The notes under the pieces were generated by a model. It was not told the DNA's origin, searched no databases, and saw only the letters and a program-made list of their open reading frames with translations. From Sciurus carolinensis (Eukaryota; Chordata; Mammalia; Rodentia; Sciuridae), in assembly GCF_902686445.1 (NCBI RefSeq), contig NC_062218.1:137627607-137691606 (forward strand): a stretch of 64,000 nucleotides of DNA. The letters are read 5' to 3'. Positions 25,554 through 36,815 of this stretch are shown piece after piece. Both the position numbers and the translations under genes were made by a program. Positions within the stretch are counted from its first letter, which is position 1. The number at the start of each line of letters is the position of its first letter.

Positions 25554-28500
25554 CTGCAAAAGAAACATTTCATTAGCTTGCATCAGTAAAGCATCCAAGT
25601 CCCGCCATTATGCTTGTCTACTTGATCAAGTTTACTGTGACCTGAACAATGGGCAAACCGGGACCTCCCGTCTAGCTTGACTGGGAGTCTGACTCTGCCA
25701 CTTAGCCAGCAGGATACTCACTTCCACTTCCAGAACTGGTTACTATAGCACAACCCCTGCCTGCCTTCAGGGGTGCCACAGTCTCTGGAGAGTGTGTCAC
25801 AGGTAGGTGAGGCTCAGGCCTGCCCATTGCCATCCTGGCCTCCCAATTACCCTCCTGCTCATGGAACAGCTGCAGCACAACAGAGTGACTAACTGTGGGA
25901 AGGTGTCCAGGTTCCTACCACCAGGTCTGCGCTCCAGTCTGAATCTCAGCTCTACCATTTATTAATTGCATTGCTTAGGACAAATGACTTAATTTACAAA
26001 ATCTTCAGTTCCTTCTTTTGTAAGGTGGGGACAATAGTGCCTACTTCATAAGTCAGTTAAGAGGATTAAAGGAGAATGTGTGTTGTGCCAGCTCCTATTC
26101 GTTAGCTTTCCTTATAAATGATGCAGTGAGCTCAGGAAGGGGATGAATGTCTAGCCCTTCTCCAAAGCCAGTTCCTTCACTTGGCGTTTAGACAACACCC
26201 ACCCTTGGCTGCAAGATTTCTGGCCTCATTTATTCTGCCTCTTCCCTTTCCTGGGGCATCCATTTTCTCTTCTTCCTGCATCACTCCCATTGGAATACTG
26301 ACATGCTGAGTAGACCCCACCTTCAAGAACTTTCCTTGCTCCAGAACTGTCCTTCAGCTGTGATTTCATTTCTCTGCAACCTTATAGCAAAACACTTCAA
26401 AAGAGCTTTCCATACACTCAGTGACTTCTTTATTACCTCTGCCCACCTATCCTTTACTGAGCCTGCTCCAGGTGGGGTTTCATCCCTCCTCTCCACTTAC
26501 ATAAGTATCGCTGATGGCCTCCATCATGCCAAACCCTGTGGCCACCATCCTCAACTTCCTCTCACTTGATGCATCAGGATGTTTGACATGGTTGACCCCC
26601 TGCCCAGGGGTTTCTTCATTTCCCTTCAGGGCACCACACTCTGATTTCTCCTACTTCCCTGGCAATAGTCCTCGGTCTCTTTTGCTGACTCCTCCTCTTC
26701 CTGACCTCTCTATATACAACGGAGTACCTGTGGGCTCAGGCCCTGAATCTCTTGCTTTTTCTATTCTTTCCTTTATACTTTAAATAGTTCTTATCAGAGG
26801 ACTCTCCATTTTATGTTATGAGTCCTGACTTCTCCCCTAAGCTTTTTAACCCTCTTCTCAATATCTCCACTTTGCTATCTAATAGGTACCTTGGTTTTTT
26901 TTGGAGGTGGGGCATGTTGCTGGGGTCGATCCCAGGACCCTGTGCATGCTAGGCAAGTGCTCTACCTCTGAGCCACATGCTCTGCTCAGAAGCTTGCATT
27001 TATTATGAACAATGTTGAACTCTTCATCTGCTGGCTCTGGCCCTGCTTTGCTCCATCTTCCATGTCTATAAACAATCTCAGCCATCCCCAAAGGGGTCAG
27101 ACGGGAACCAGGAGGGTACCTTTTACTCCTTTCCCTCACCCCTCACAATTGACCTGTCAGCAAGTCCTTTTGGATCTATTTCTTGTTATATTCCCCATCT
27201 AACCACCCCCCTGGTCCCACCCTGACCAAGCCACTATTATATCCAGCCTGGTCTGCTGTGGTAGCCTCCCAGCAGGCCCCTGGCTTCTTCACTTACCCCT
27301 ACTCAGTGTGTTCACATGGGAGCCAGAGGGATCCCTGTGAGTCACATAATCACATCATCATCTCTGACCTGCCTGAACTTATACAGGTGTTTCCACCACA
27401 CCTGGGGCAGAATCCAAAGGCCTGTGTGACCTGATGGGGTAAAGTCTCCCTCTCTTGCTCTGCTCCAGCCACACTTGAAGCTAATTTCCACCTTAGGCCC
27501 TTTGCGTAGTAAGTCATGTGGCCTGTAACTGCACTTAATTCAAGTATCTGCTCAGAGAATGTCACTGACTCCTAAATAACCCCCTCTCCTATGACCTATG
27601 TTCTTTACTCCTATATTTTTGTTCATAGCCAGTATTACAACTAGACATCTGATTACATATTCTTTTGTCTAACTCCCTCACTAGAACATTTCATGAGTCC
27701 TACTCTGCCGCCCCTAATCTTTAATGCTGCATCCCCAATACCTAGGTCAGCACCTGGCACTTGTAGAGCCTCAACAAATACTTGCTGAATTAACAGGTTT
27801 ATTAATCAAGGGCATTGCAACTAATATGGAGGGTCATTTACAAGGGACGCTGCTGTCCACCAGGAGCCAAGCTCTCAGCCCACCAGTAGTACAGATCAGC
27901 TTACCAGCTGGGCCATACTGTGGAGGTTCCTGTAGAGTCCTCGCAGGAATTTGAGAATGTCAAGTTTTCCATTTTTGTTCAAACATGTAGGCACTGGGTG
28001 GTTTCGATAGATCTGCCGAAGCACAGTTGTAGCCCTGCAGAGAATTTCTTTCTCGGTTGTGTTCTAGGAAGAGAAATGTCATCGATAACCATGTGCTACT
28101 CTATTTTGAGCATGGGAGAGAGAGTTTTCCTGTTTGTTTCTTCCTATGGAGAAGGCGAGTTTGCTCACCTACGGATCTATATTCAAGTCTTTCTGCGACA
28201 TGAATAAAGGCTGTTGTCAGTCATGAATCTCTAAAGAACCTTTCCTTATTACCTGGAAATGCAGCCACCTTCTCTGAACCTCCAAATTTCTCTTCCCTTA
28301 GAGGGTTTTGCTGAAGGGGTACTTGAATAAAGTCACCGGCTAGGTACTTGACAGTGGGGATTTGAATGCAGGACACCTGGCACTGCAGCTGGAGCCATGT
28401 CTATGCACCTTGTGAGGTGCCCACATGAGTTTTTGGGTGCTTTCATTCCTTCAAGGGGTTAAAATCCAGCTTTCCCTGGAATCCAGCATGCTTGTTGAAT

Positions 28501-31500
28501 AAAGCAGTGCCTGTCCTTTGACCTGGACATGGCTGCATTGCACGGTCCTTTCCATGTGACCCTCCCTGTGAGATAGAGCATTGTGTGTAAAAGGCCATGG
28601 TCCAAGTAAGAAATTCAGGCATGTCCCCATGTAGCATGAGGTAGATGCCAGTTCTGGGAAAGATGCCCAGGAGTCTGACCTGGGGAGATCGGGGGAGTTC
28701 CTGGGAGAGGCATCACTGAGGTGGGCCTTGGACAGAGCTTCTGTAACAGGCCTTTGGCCTCAAATGGTACAGAATGAATGCTGACTGATGTGGGTCTGGC
28801 CACATGGCTCTTCCGGGGGACAGAGATCCTTAGAAGAGGGAATGTACAAGCAGCACAGCAGCTCTCCTTGGGAACCTATGTCTCCGTCTATACCAGGCCT
28901 ATGTGTCCTCCCATTTTCCATTGAAGAACACAGGCACAGAACCTAGAGTAGTCTTAACTTGAGCCCAGTTTCTTTATCCAGGTTTGATGAAAAGCTGCTT
29001 CTAGCCTCTTCTAGGACATGACCAGGGTCCCCATTACTCAAAGTGTGATCCATGGACCAGCAGCATGGACATCACCTGGCAATTTGTTAGAAACAACACT
29101 CTGACCCCTACCCTGGACCCACTGAGTCAGAATGTGCGATGACAAGATCCCCGGAGAATTTACATGAGAAGCACAGTCCAAAAAGCATCTAAGTTCTTAC
29201 AGTTATGTTTTTTCCCCATAATTATCAAAATAATGTAGCATTACCTCATTCATTAAAAAAATTAAATTCATTCAACCTGCCAGAGATAACTACTGTTACT
29301 ATTTTGGTAAATATCTTCCCAGGTTTTTTAAAATACATTTTTCCTCCCCAAATAGGAACCAACTGTTTCATAATCTTTTCACACTTATCATAGACTAAAA
29401 ACACTTTCTTAAGTCATTCAATAGTCTTTTAAGAATGTGGGATTGTGCAGGGTGCGGTGACACATGCCTGTAATACCAGTGGTTTGAGAGGCAAAAGCAG
29501 GAGGATTGCAAGAGGTCAGCCTGAGCAACTTAGTGAGGCCCTGTCTCAAAATTTAAAACATAAAAATTAAAAGAACTCGAGATGGAGCTCAATGGCAAAG
29601 AACTCCTGGGTTCAAACCTCAGTGCTGCTTTAAAAAAAAAAAAAAAAAAAAAAAAAGCGGGACCGAGAGCTGCAGAGGAACCTGCTGTTCCCATGGTATT
29701 TGTACCATGACTTATCAATCTTCTGTGGTAGCAGGTTTTTTGCTTCTGTAAATAATGTAGCAGTGAGTGATCCTCATGTTCATCTCATTTCTGTAGATTG
29801 AATTCTAGAAGTGCAGATTATATTCTAAGGTTTTTCCAGGAAGACTTAGACCCAGACTGAGGCGCCAGAACCCCAGACTGCACAGGCCTTTCCTTTCCCA
29901 CGCGGGGTTGGGGTCCCAGGGTTGGGCAGATGGAGGGACCCCTAGTGAACTGGTTGCAAGTCACTCCTGATCTCTGGCTCTGGTGGCAAAGGTGAGAGCA
30001 GTGCCAGGGGCTCGGGGCTCGGGGAGGGTCAGTACAGTTCTCTGTACAGAGGACGTGAGATCCAAGAGGGCCGAAAGAAGAACCCCTCTGCTTATCTCCC
30101 CATAAAAACCTAGTGAGAATTTTCTGAAACTTTGCCCTGGAGCCTGGGAATTAAAATACCTCTTAGTTTTAACCAGTCTATAGCCACATCACATAGAAAC
30201 AAACAAACAAACCAAAAACCCTCTAAAGATATTTTTCAAAGAGCTTTCTAAAAGTAATTAAGATAAAATTGTAATTGAAAGTAATCTGCATCAAATGGAA
30301 AAACTTTAAAGGAACTAATTTAAAGGCAGTTTTAGTTAAAGACCTTAAAATTTTAGCTATTGGTTGTGCTGCCAAAGGGTGACAGAGCTTTCTAAAAGTA
30401 ATTAAGATAAAATTGTAATTGAAAGTAATCTGCATCAAATGGAAAAACTTTAAAGGAACTAATTTAAAGGCAGTTTTAGTTAAAGACCTTAAAATTTTAG
30501 TTATTGGTTGTGCTGCCAAAGGGTGACACTCTCTCCCATCCCCGGCTTCTTGCCATCTGCCTGTGGAACTCTCTGCCAGTGGTCTGGCTGTGGCTCATGG
30601 AGCATACTTTGACAACCCAGCAGATTTTGCAGTTCAGAACTGCTCAGAAAGAGACTCCAAATGTGACCATTGGCCCCAAGGGCACTTTTTCACTGAGCTA
30701 CATTGTCAGTCCTTTTATTTATTTATTTTTTATTTTGAGACACATTCTAAGTTGCTTAGCACCTCACTCAGTTGCTGAGTCTGGTCTTGAATTTGTGATC
30801 CTCCTGCCTCAGCCTCCTGAGTTGCTGGGATTACAAGTGTGTGCCACCACACCTGACCAAGCTACTGGAATTCTTGACTCCCAAAAGAAATAAAATGAAT
30901 ACACTGGGTTTTGGAACGGTATTATCTTTTGGGAACACAAAGAAGTAACTTTTCCTACCACGCACCACGTTTGTGGGTTTTTGAAAATAACACTCTTTCT
31001 CCACTCAGAAACGTCTTAATATTTAAGTAAGCAGTGCTGAGTGTTTGAAGGAAAGAAAAGAATGGAAGAGTGAGCGTGTTAATTCCAGGAGGAAGTCTGG
31101 GGAAGGCTGTGAGATGGGTCAGCAGAAAGGCAAGCAAAGGGGGCTTGTTTCGGACAGGCCTACGTGTGAGAAGGAGTCAGTGTGCTCATCTAGAAGCAGC
31201 CCAGAACCAAGGAGGGAGGGTCCCCTCATTTCCAACCGTTGGTCCTCCTTCTCAGAATCATTGCTTTTCTATAACCAGTCTGTGCCTCTAATCAGGGTTA
31301 TATTATCTTATATTAACATTGTCCACTAACTCAAGAGCTAGATTCCAATCAACCTTAAAATCACCTTCAGAATCACTTTCATATCCTCAAATGTGGAAAC
31401 TTAGGCTCCGAGAGCTGTGAAGACTTGTCAAAGGCCAGACAGATAGTTAACGGCAGCAATGAGGCTAAAATTTCACACTGTCTCACTTCCAGACCCCCAT

Positions 31501-33182
31501 ACCTCCTCAAGGGCCAGGTGCTGGCAAACTGGTCCCTTCCCTTGGCTTTGGTACAGCCCTCTCTGCATGCAGCAGGTCTTGGAAGAACCCAAGGCACAAC
31601 CCGGGAGACTCTTGGCTTCCAGTGGATACTGTGTGGGTTGGAAGGACTTGGAGATTTTATATATATATAAAGTGACATATATATGTGTGTGTGTATATAT
31701 GTATATGATTTATATATCATCCTTCAAAATCTCATCCTGCATCAGAGTTTGGAATATCTTTAATGATATGAGATAGTCCAGATAAAGGCCTGAAGAAGAA
31801 TTTTCCTTGTGGGGTAGGATGGGCCCTGTTCGTGGCCTGAGCGCTGGGAAGGGGCTTCCCTGCTGGCCAAGTCAGCCCTTAGTTCACATGGAAAGCAGGT
31901 AGCTAGGGGACCACTGGTGAATTGAGGCTTTGGGGCTTTCATTCTCAGTTGTGTGTTTCCATGAAAACAGGAACTGAAGTGCACAAAGCTATTGATATGG
32001 CTGTAGTCATGTGTTTGTCAGAGAAAATGCACTATCAGCTGTCACATCTATCTCCTCCCACTACAGATGGGGGGTGGTGAGACAGTGCAGGAGGCAGAGA
32101 GGCAAGATGCCCAAGCAGTCAGAAGCAGGAATATGTTGGACTCTGTCTGACAGGATGGCTGCAGACCAGGCTGCAGGGGCTTTGGCAGGACCAAGCAAGC
32201 TGAGGTCTCTGGATAGCCAGCCCCAGATCCCACTAGACTGCTAAGTGACCAGGCTGTGAAAGAGAAGGGACTCTGGCAATACCTTCTCTGTTGCCATAGG
32301 AAGTCTCTTAGACAAAGTGAAAGCGCCCTCAACCTGTAATCTCAATATCTGTTTTTGTGAGAGTATTTGGTTCTCAAAAATGCATGAGCCAAAAAAATTC
32401 TCCCATTCAACAGGCATGTATGGAGTCCCTCCTGTGTTCCAGGTACTATACCCAACACTCAGTTAAACCCTAGAGAGCTTTTCCTTGACAAGTTCTGAAT
32501 TAGGATTACAAACTCCAAGCTTAGGTATCTTCTAAATCAGGTGAAACCGAAAACTTCAAAACATGCTTAAGAGTAAAAATCAGAATTCTCATTATATTAA
32601 AACATTTACTACCCTATAGTTAATTTGTGCCCATTCATATTTCATTAAAGAAATGTCTTGTTCAAACATTTGTGGGTGGCCCTCCTCTCCCAAGTCACCC
32701 GTTTGCCAAAGCAGACCACGGGACAGCTTCTTACCTGGGGGACAGCAAAGACGTCTGCTACCATCAGCTCCATGCATGTAGTCTTTGGCACAGGCAGGAA
32801 CAAGAGAGTGAGAGACAGAGTTAGACTCCAACAGGACAGAGGAATCCTTGATAAGCATCTCCACTCCCTCACACTGGAAAACTTCCCAGAATTCCCCAGA
32901 AGAAAGTGGCAGGGAGACGTCTGGCTATGTTCCCTGCCTGGCCACCAACCACCCGCTATCAATTTCTCCGGCAAACTGTCCTCCTCATGGTCTGGAACTA
33001 CCCACCAACATCACCAGAACATCTGGAGAGATGGGACCAGATAGGCTACTCACCTTTTTCCCTGAGAGTGTGTTCAAAGTTTTGATGATCTCTTCCAAGG
33101 TAACATCGCATCCATGGGTGAAGTCGCCAGAGCATACTAGAAGACAGCAGAGAGTGGCAATCAGCTGGGGGGTGAGACCCAT
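25443..33182 (-). CDS. IL4: IL4, interleukin-4 precursor (complete, four exons, 148 aa)
   Basis: Read on the minus strand, exons 33182-33054, 32782-32735, 28063-27905 and 25553-25443 (129, 48, 159 and 111 nt) are all phase 0 with AG/GT borders. They give a 148-residue secreted four-helix cytokine. Residues 1 to about 24 (MGLTPQLIATLCCLLVCSGD, then FTHG) are the signal peptide. Mature helices carry CDVTLEEIIKTLNTL, CMELMVADVFAVP, CRATTVLRQIY and LKDFLESLRSTMQKKY. Six mature cysteines match the three conserved disulfides. One N-glycosylation motif (NTT) opens exon 3. IL-4 signals through IL-4R alpha with the common gamma chain or IL-13R alpha 1 to drive Th2 differentiation and IgE switching. 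The 48-nt second exon and long intron 2 match the family gene structure. The start is the ATG at 33182; the codon before it is TTG. Helix C is shorter than in human, as in other rodents. Confidence 0.97.
25930..26075 (+). repeat. MIR-like SINE in IL4 intron 3
   Basis: CTGAATCTCAGCTCTACCAT, AATGACTTAATTTACAAAAT and TAAGGTGGGGACAATAGTGC fit a MIR body. Confidence 0.7.
26893..26995 (-). mobile_element. ID SINE
   Basis: TGCTGGGGTCGATCCCAGGA to CTGAGCCACATGC. Confidence 0.85.
27905..28063 (-). CDS. IL4: IL4 exon 3 (helices B and C)
   Basis: 159 nt after a CTAG acceptor, donor GTAAGC. It encodes NTTEKEILCRATTVLRQIYR, then NHPVPTCLNKNGKLDILKFL and RGLYRNLHSMAQL. Two conserved cysteines and the glycosylation motif NTT are present. 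It is shorter than the human exon. Confidence 0.95.
29448..29656 (+). mobile_element. B1-ID composite SINE
   Basis: GTGACACATGCCTGTAATAC, then AGATGGAGCTCAATGGC and a 27-nt A tail (29631-29656). Confidence 0.9.
30241..30528. repeat. 144-bp tandem duplication in IL4 intron 2
   Basis: Copy 1 is 30241-30384 and copy 2 is 30385-30528. Both start GAGCTTTCTAAAAG and end CCAAAGGGTGACA. Only one difference was found by eye (TTTTAGCTATT versus TTTTAGTTATT), so the copies are about 99% identical and directly abut. Confidence 0.97.
30690..30860 (-). mobile_element. B1-ID composite SINE (partial)
   Basis: CACTGAGCTACATTGTCAGT then B1 half ending GTGCCACCACACCTGACC. Confidence 0.88.
31375..31510 (+). 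repeat. MIR-like SINE
   Basis: TGTGGAAACTTAGGCTCCGA and AGACAGATAGTTAACGGCAG resemble the MIR core. Confidence 0.6.
31657..31718. repeat. AT/TG low-complexity microsatellite in IL4 intron 2
   Basis: TA runs, then ATATATATGTGTGTGTGT, then mixed TA. Confidence 0.85.
32735..32782 (-). CDS. IL4: IL4 exon 2 (48 nt)
   Basis: 48 nt after an AAAG acceptor, donor GTAAGA. It encodes TTCMELMVADVFAVPQ. It has the same length and phase as the second exon of known IL4 genes, whose skipping gives the in-frame IL-4delta2 isoform. Confidence 0.96.
33054..33182 (-). CDS. IL4: IL4 exon 1 (signal peptide and helix A)
   Basis: 129 nt, 43 codons, from ATG (33182-33180) to a GTGAGT donor at 33053-33048. It encodes MGLTPQLIATLCCLLVCSGD, FTHGCDVTLEEIIKTLNTLS and GKK. 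The mature start is two residues shorter than human around the first cysteine. Confidence 0.97.
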
Positions 33183-33460
33183 CAATAGATGTCTCTTGGC
33201 AGTGACAATGTGAGACGATTAGTTTATCAGGGGAGGTTAACAATGCAATTATGACAAAGATATCTCTATATATAGACTTAAAATTGCTGAAACCAAAGGA
33301 AAATGAGTTTACATTGGAAATTTTCGTTACACCAGAGTGCCAGTTATTTGAGGCCAATCAGTGCTTCTCTTCCAGGAGAAAAAATGCTTCATAAAAACAG
33401 GTAAAATGTTCCTGTGAAATCAGACCAATAGGAAAATGAAACCTTTTTTTAAAATAAACT
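33183..33460 (-). promoter_or_regulatory. IL4: IL4 proximal promoter and 5' UTR
   Basis: Upstream of the ATG on the minus strand: a TATATATA box (33274-33267), which sets the start site near 33240, then two TTTTCC-type NFAT cores (plus-strand GGAAAATGAG at 33298-33307 and TTGGAAATTT around 33315-33323). Farther up is a plus-strand AGGAAAATGAAACC near 33431. These match the order of the P elements of the known IL4 promoter, where NFAT, AP-1 and Maf act on T-cell activation. A CCAATCA lies at 33354-33360. A GATA-type TTATCA lies near 33508. Confidence 0.85.
33267..33274 (-). promoter_or_regulatory. IL4: IL4 TATA box
   Basis: TATATATA about 85-92 nt upstream of the IL4 ATG, giving a 5' UTR of about 60 nt, the usual length. 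Confidence 0.85.
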
Positions 33461-34119
33461 ACAAAGTTTCAGCATAGGAAATTACACCATAATTTGCTCT
33501 TTAGATTAATCTTATCAGCTTGGGGTTGCTGCTGGCTTTTTACTTTGCATAGAAGGAAGAGGCCACAGGTGTCCGAATTTGTGTTAGTGCCATCCTCCTG
33601 GGGAAAGATCGAGTAATGTCAGGAAAGTTTGACTTGCATGGTATTTCTACCTGGCTTCTTCCAGGTATGGGGGGAATCTTGGAAACTCTCCTGTCATGGG
33701 AAAGCTGACCTGGGTTGTTCTCTGAGTGGAAGAACACAGGCCTTCTCCTGTCCTAGCACAGGGCCTGCTCTTCTTGCAAATTGAGGTCCTCATCGAGGGA
33801 CAGGTAACATCAGGTGGGGCCCAGCTTGGATCCCATCAGGTCCATTAAGGTCTTAATCAGGAAGGAAGCCCTATCCTGAGGCTTCAGAAGTGACCACTTT
33901 TAAAGTGAAACTTAGACACATTCCCAGCTAGTTAGGAAAAAGGACTCAAATCTTACCAAGACACTCATCAGTTCTCTTTGTGGCACCCACGTGCTCTTTT
34001 AATCCAATTTGTGTGACCCTGGTGAGGTGAACATTGCCTCACACTGTCAGTGAGCCTAAGGACAAAAATGGAGCCTAAGGACAAAATATTTATGGCAAAT
34101 GAAATTTTTGTTGTTGTTT

Positions 34120-34205
34120 TGATTTTTTTGTGATGCTGGAGACCAAACCCAGTGCCTTGCACATCCAAGGCAAGCGCTCTACCACTGAGCTACAGCCCCA
34201 GCCCA
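34120..34205 (-). mobile_element. ID SINE
   Basis: GATGCTGGAGACCAAACCCA to CTACAGCCCCAGCCC. Confidence 0.88.
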
Positions 34206-34224
34206 TGAATATATTTTTTTAAAT

Positions 34225-34585
34225 GTGTATATTGTGGAACTACTAAATGAAGCTATTTAACATATGCAGTATTCATTTGTAGTGAGAACACTTAAAATCT
34301 ACCTATAGACCCTGATTATTAACTATAAGAAGAATTGTGTATGTCTTGACCTTGACCAGTATCTCCCCAGTCTTCCCTCTGCCTCCTCCTGGTGACCACC
34401 ATCCTACTCTGCTTCTGTCAATTTAACTTTTTAGATTCCCCAACTAAGGGAGATCATATGGTGTTTGTTCTGGACCTGGCTTATTTCTCTAAGCATGACA
34501 TCCTCTGGGTTCATCGGTGTTGTCACAGGTGTCCGGGTGGCACTCTTTATTAAGGCTGAATAGCGTTGAATTGTGCACATACAGC
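34225..34585 (-). mobile_element. Old L1-like fragment, antisense
   Basis: GCTTATTTCTCTAAGCATGA and TTTATTAAGGCTGAATAGCG match the pattern of the other antisense L1 pieces; it is more diverged. Confidence 0.6.
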
Positions 34586-34944
34586 TTTGGAACTTTTCAC
34601 AGTGTCTCAGACTCTGAGAACGTGAGACTCTGGAAAACGTGTCAGGAAGTTCTTTAGACCTGGTTCAGGATCCTTCTCATGGGACCACGCAATGACGTGG
34701 CCAAACTCCGAGTTGTGACTTCTGAGGCCAGCTGCCTGGAGTTGAGCCACACTTCACACTTAAGGGCACAGCTCTCCACAAGACCAGCCCCCGCCCCTGC
34801 AGATATCAGCTGTAAATTCAGGGGTCCCCATCCTACCCTCACTTCTGATCATCTGGCTACAAATTTTGGGGTTCTACTATCCCTCAGGTTCAATAATTTG
34901 CTAGAATGACTCAGGGAATCAGAAGAGTGCTATATATAAAGTCA

Positions 34945-35160
34945 CATTTTTTTTTTCTTTTCCTTTTCTTTTTGGTACTAGGGATCAAACCTGAGAGCCC
35001 TCAACCACTGTGCCACATCCCCAGCCCTTTTTTGCATTTTATTTAGAGAGAGGGTCTCACTGAGTTGCTGAGGCTGGCTTTGAACTCTTGATCCTCGTAC
35101 TTCAGCCTCCTGAGCCACAGGGATTATGGGCGTGTGCCACCACACCTGGCACAACTTTTT
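34945..35160 (-). mobile_element. B1-ID composite SINE
   Basis: GGTACTAGGGATCAAACCTG, CCCCAGCCC, GGGTCTCACTGAGTTGCTGA and GTGTGCCACCACACCTGGC. Confidence 0.92.
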
Positions 35161-36639
35161 TCCCCTTGGAATAAAAATATAAATGAGAACCAGCCCAAAG
35201 AAGAGATGTGGAGGGTGAGGTCTAGGAGGGTCCCAAACTCAGCTTCCATTATCTTCTCTCCCTGAAGTCCCATGCCTCACCTTTTCAGCATCTCAGGATG
35301 CGACAGAATGCAGAGTATTTCCAAACCAGGGAGACTCCCCTGGGTGTTGGTGTCCAGAGTGTTTCCTGGAGTTGTGCTGTGTAGGCATGGTTGACTGGAC
35401 CATCAGTCACTCGGTTAAAACCATCCTCCAAGCCCCCTACACCCCCAGAGTCCAGGCCAAGACCACAGTATCAGTGGTGTGGCCAGCCTCGTCCTGATTC
35501 ATCTCATTAGCAAAAAGTTTCTAGGGAGCCACCAGGAGTCTCTTGACTGGCACAAATGATCACATCCCTCCACAAATAACAAAGATAGGCCTATGGCTCA
35601 GGAAATTCCATGGATTTAGGGGTTACCTTCCAGGCACTTGTGACAAAGAACAACTGCATTCTTTATTCTAAGGGGTGTAGCCATTGGACCAAGAGCCAGA
35701 AAGGCCAGACCTCTCTGGGTGAAGCGGTTTGTGAGAAGAACATGAGGTTTCTTGCAGGACAGGTGGGGACATCAGCTCAGATCAACGCTCACGTGGAGTG
35801 AGGCAGAGCAGAGGCTCCAGTGTGAGCAGGAGGGAGCTTGTTGACAGCACGGCCATACCGGAGGAGTCCTGCTAACTAGCGTAGGCTCTCGAGGAAAGGC
35901 CAGGCAGCAGAGCCGCCTCTGGAGGTAGTCTGTGTCCTGGAGCATCTGAGAGGCAGCGGAAGATGAGTCAGAAAAGGAATATAATGTGGAAGCCTGTAGC
36001 TCAGAAGCAGAACACTGACTGGGTTCTGTTTGTTTCAATAGTTAAATGAGGCCAGAGAAAAAAGGATGAACTTCAACAGTGACCAGAAGTTTCCCTCAAA
36101 GGGTAGAGGAAGAAGGTGACTGTCCTGCCCCGCAGTGTGAGTGTGGCTGGCAGAGGTTGGGAAGACAGGTGTCTGCACTGTCACACACAGAAAGAGCAGC
36201 AGCCACCACCACAAAGGAACCACCAAGGCAGCAAGAGCTGTGGGCAGTGACTGGCGGCCAGGTGGGCACCAAAGTTTAGGAGGGAAGTTGAAGACTCTCC
36301 TGGGCTCTGGCAGCGTCCATCTCAGACCCTTGCCCTTGCCCTGCAGACAGCTGGGAACCAGCATAGCCCCAGAAATTTCCTTTCAGACCCTGAGACAGCA
36401 GTTACAAGCCCTGGGTGGTCCCCAGAAAGCGAGTTGCTTGTTGACTGTGTGATGTGGGCAGAGCACTAACTTTGGGTCTCAGTTTCCTCAGGGATGATGC
36501 AGCTCTTCCCCTTGAATTCCTCTGAGGAGCAAGGGAAAGATTAACACTTGGCACATGTCACTCTTTAAAGGATGGCTGTTCCCAGAGGCTGCCCGAGCTC
36601 ATGTGGCTAAGAAAGGGGACTCAGCCCCACAGCACTTCA

Positions 36640-36815
36640 GGCCTGGCTGCACTGTCTTCCCAAGTGACCTCAGATGCGCCCTCAGCCTCTCTGAAGTGGG
36701 GGGACAGCTGTACCTGGCTCTTGAGGTTGTTCCGAGGAATAAATAAGTTAAAATTTAAAGTACTTAGAAAAGTGCCCACACGTGTGAGTGCTCCGGAAGT
36801 GGCAAGATTGTTACC
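36640..36815 (+). repeat. MIR-like SINE
   Basis: CCTCAGCCTCTCTGAAGTGG and AATAAATAAGTTAAAATTTA with AGTACTTAGAAAAGTGCCCA fit a MIR. Confidence 0.6.

Larger units (their letters stand above)
25554..27904 (-). other. IL4: IL4 intron 3
   Basis: 2.35 kb between exons 3 and 4. It contains a MIR-like piece (25930-26075), an antisense ID SINE (26895-26995) and diffuse old-repeat-like CT-rich sequence. No exon evidence inside. Confidence 0.8.
28064..32734 (-). other. IL4: IL4 intron 2
   Basis: 4.7 kb between exons 2 and 3. It holds a B1-ID SINE (29450-29640), a 144-bp tandem duplication (30241-30528), a partial B1-ID (30690-30860), a MIR-like piece (31375-31510) and an AT/TG microsatellite (31657-31718). 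In mouse, this intron contains the HS II GATA3-responsive enhancer; I could not place its counterpart with confidence. Confidence 0.85.

Noticed and set aside
30223..30519. 98-codon minus-strand frame with an internal peptide repeat
   Set aside because: The repeated peptide only reflects the 144-bp tandem DNA duplication.
30504..30893. 129-codon plus-strand open frame in IL4 intron 2
   Set aside because: Its C-terminal half (CLAPHSVAESGLEFVILLPQ) is a translated antisense B1-ID SINE.
32658..33213. Plus-strand open frames overlapping IL4 exons 1 and 2
   Set aside because: They are antisense shadows of the IL4 exons and intron 1.
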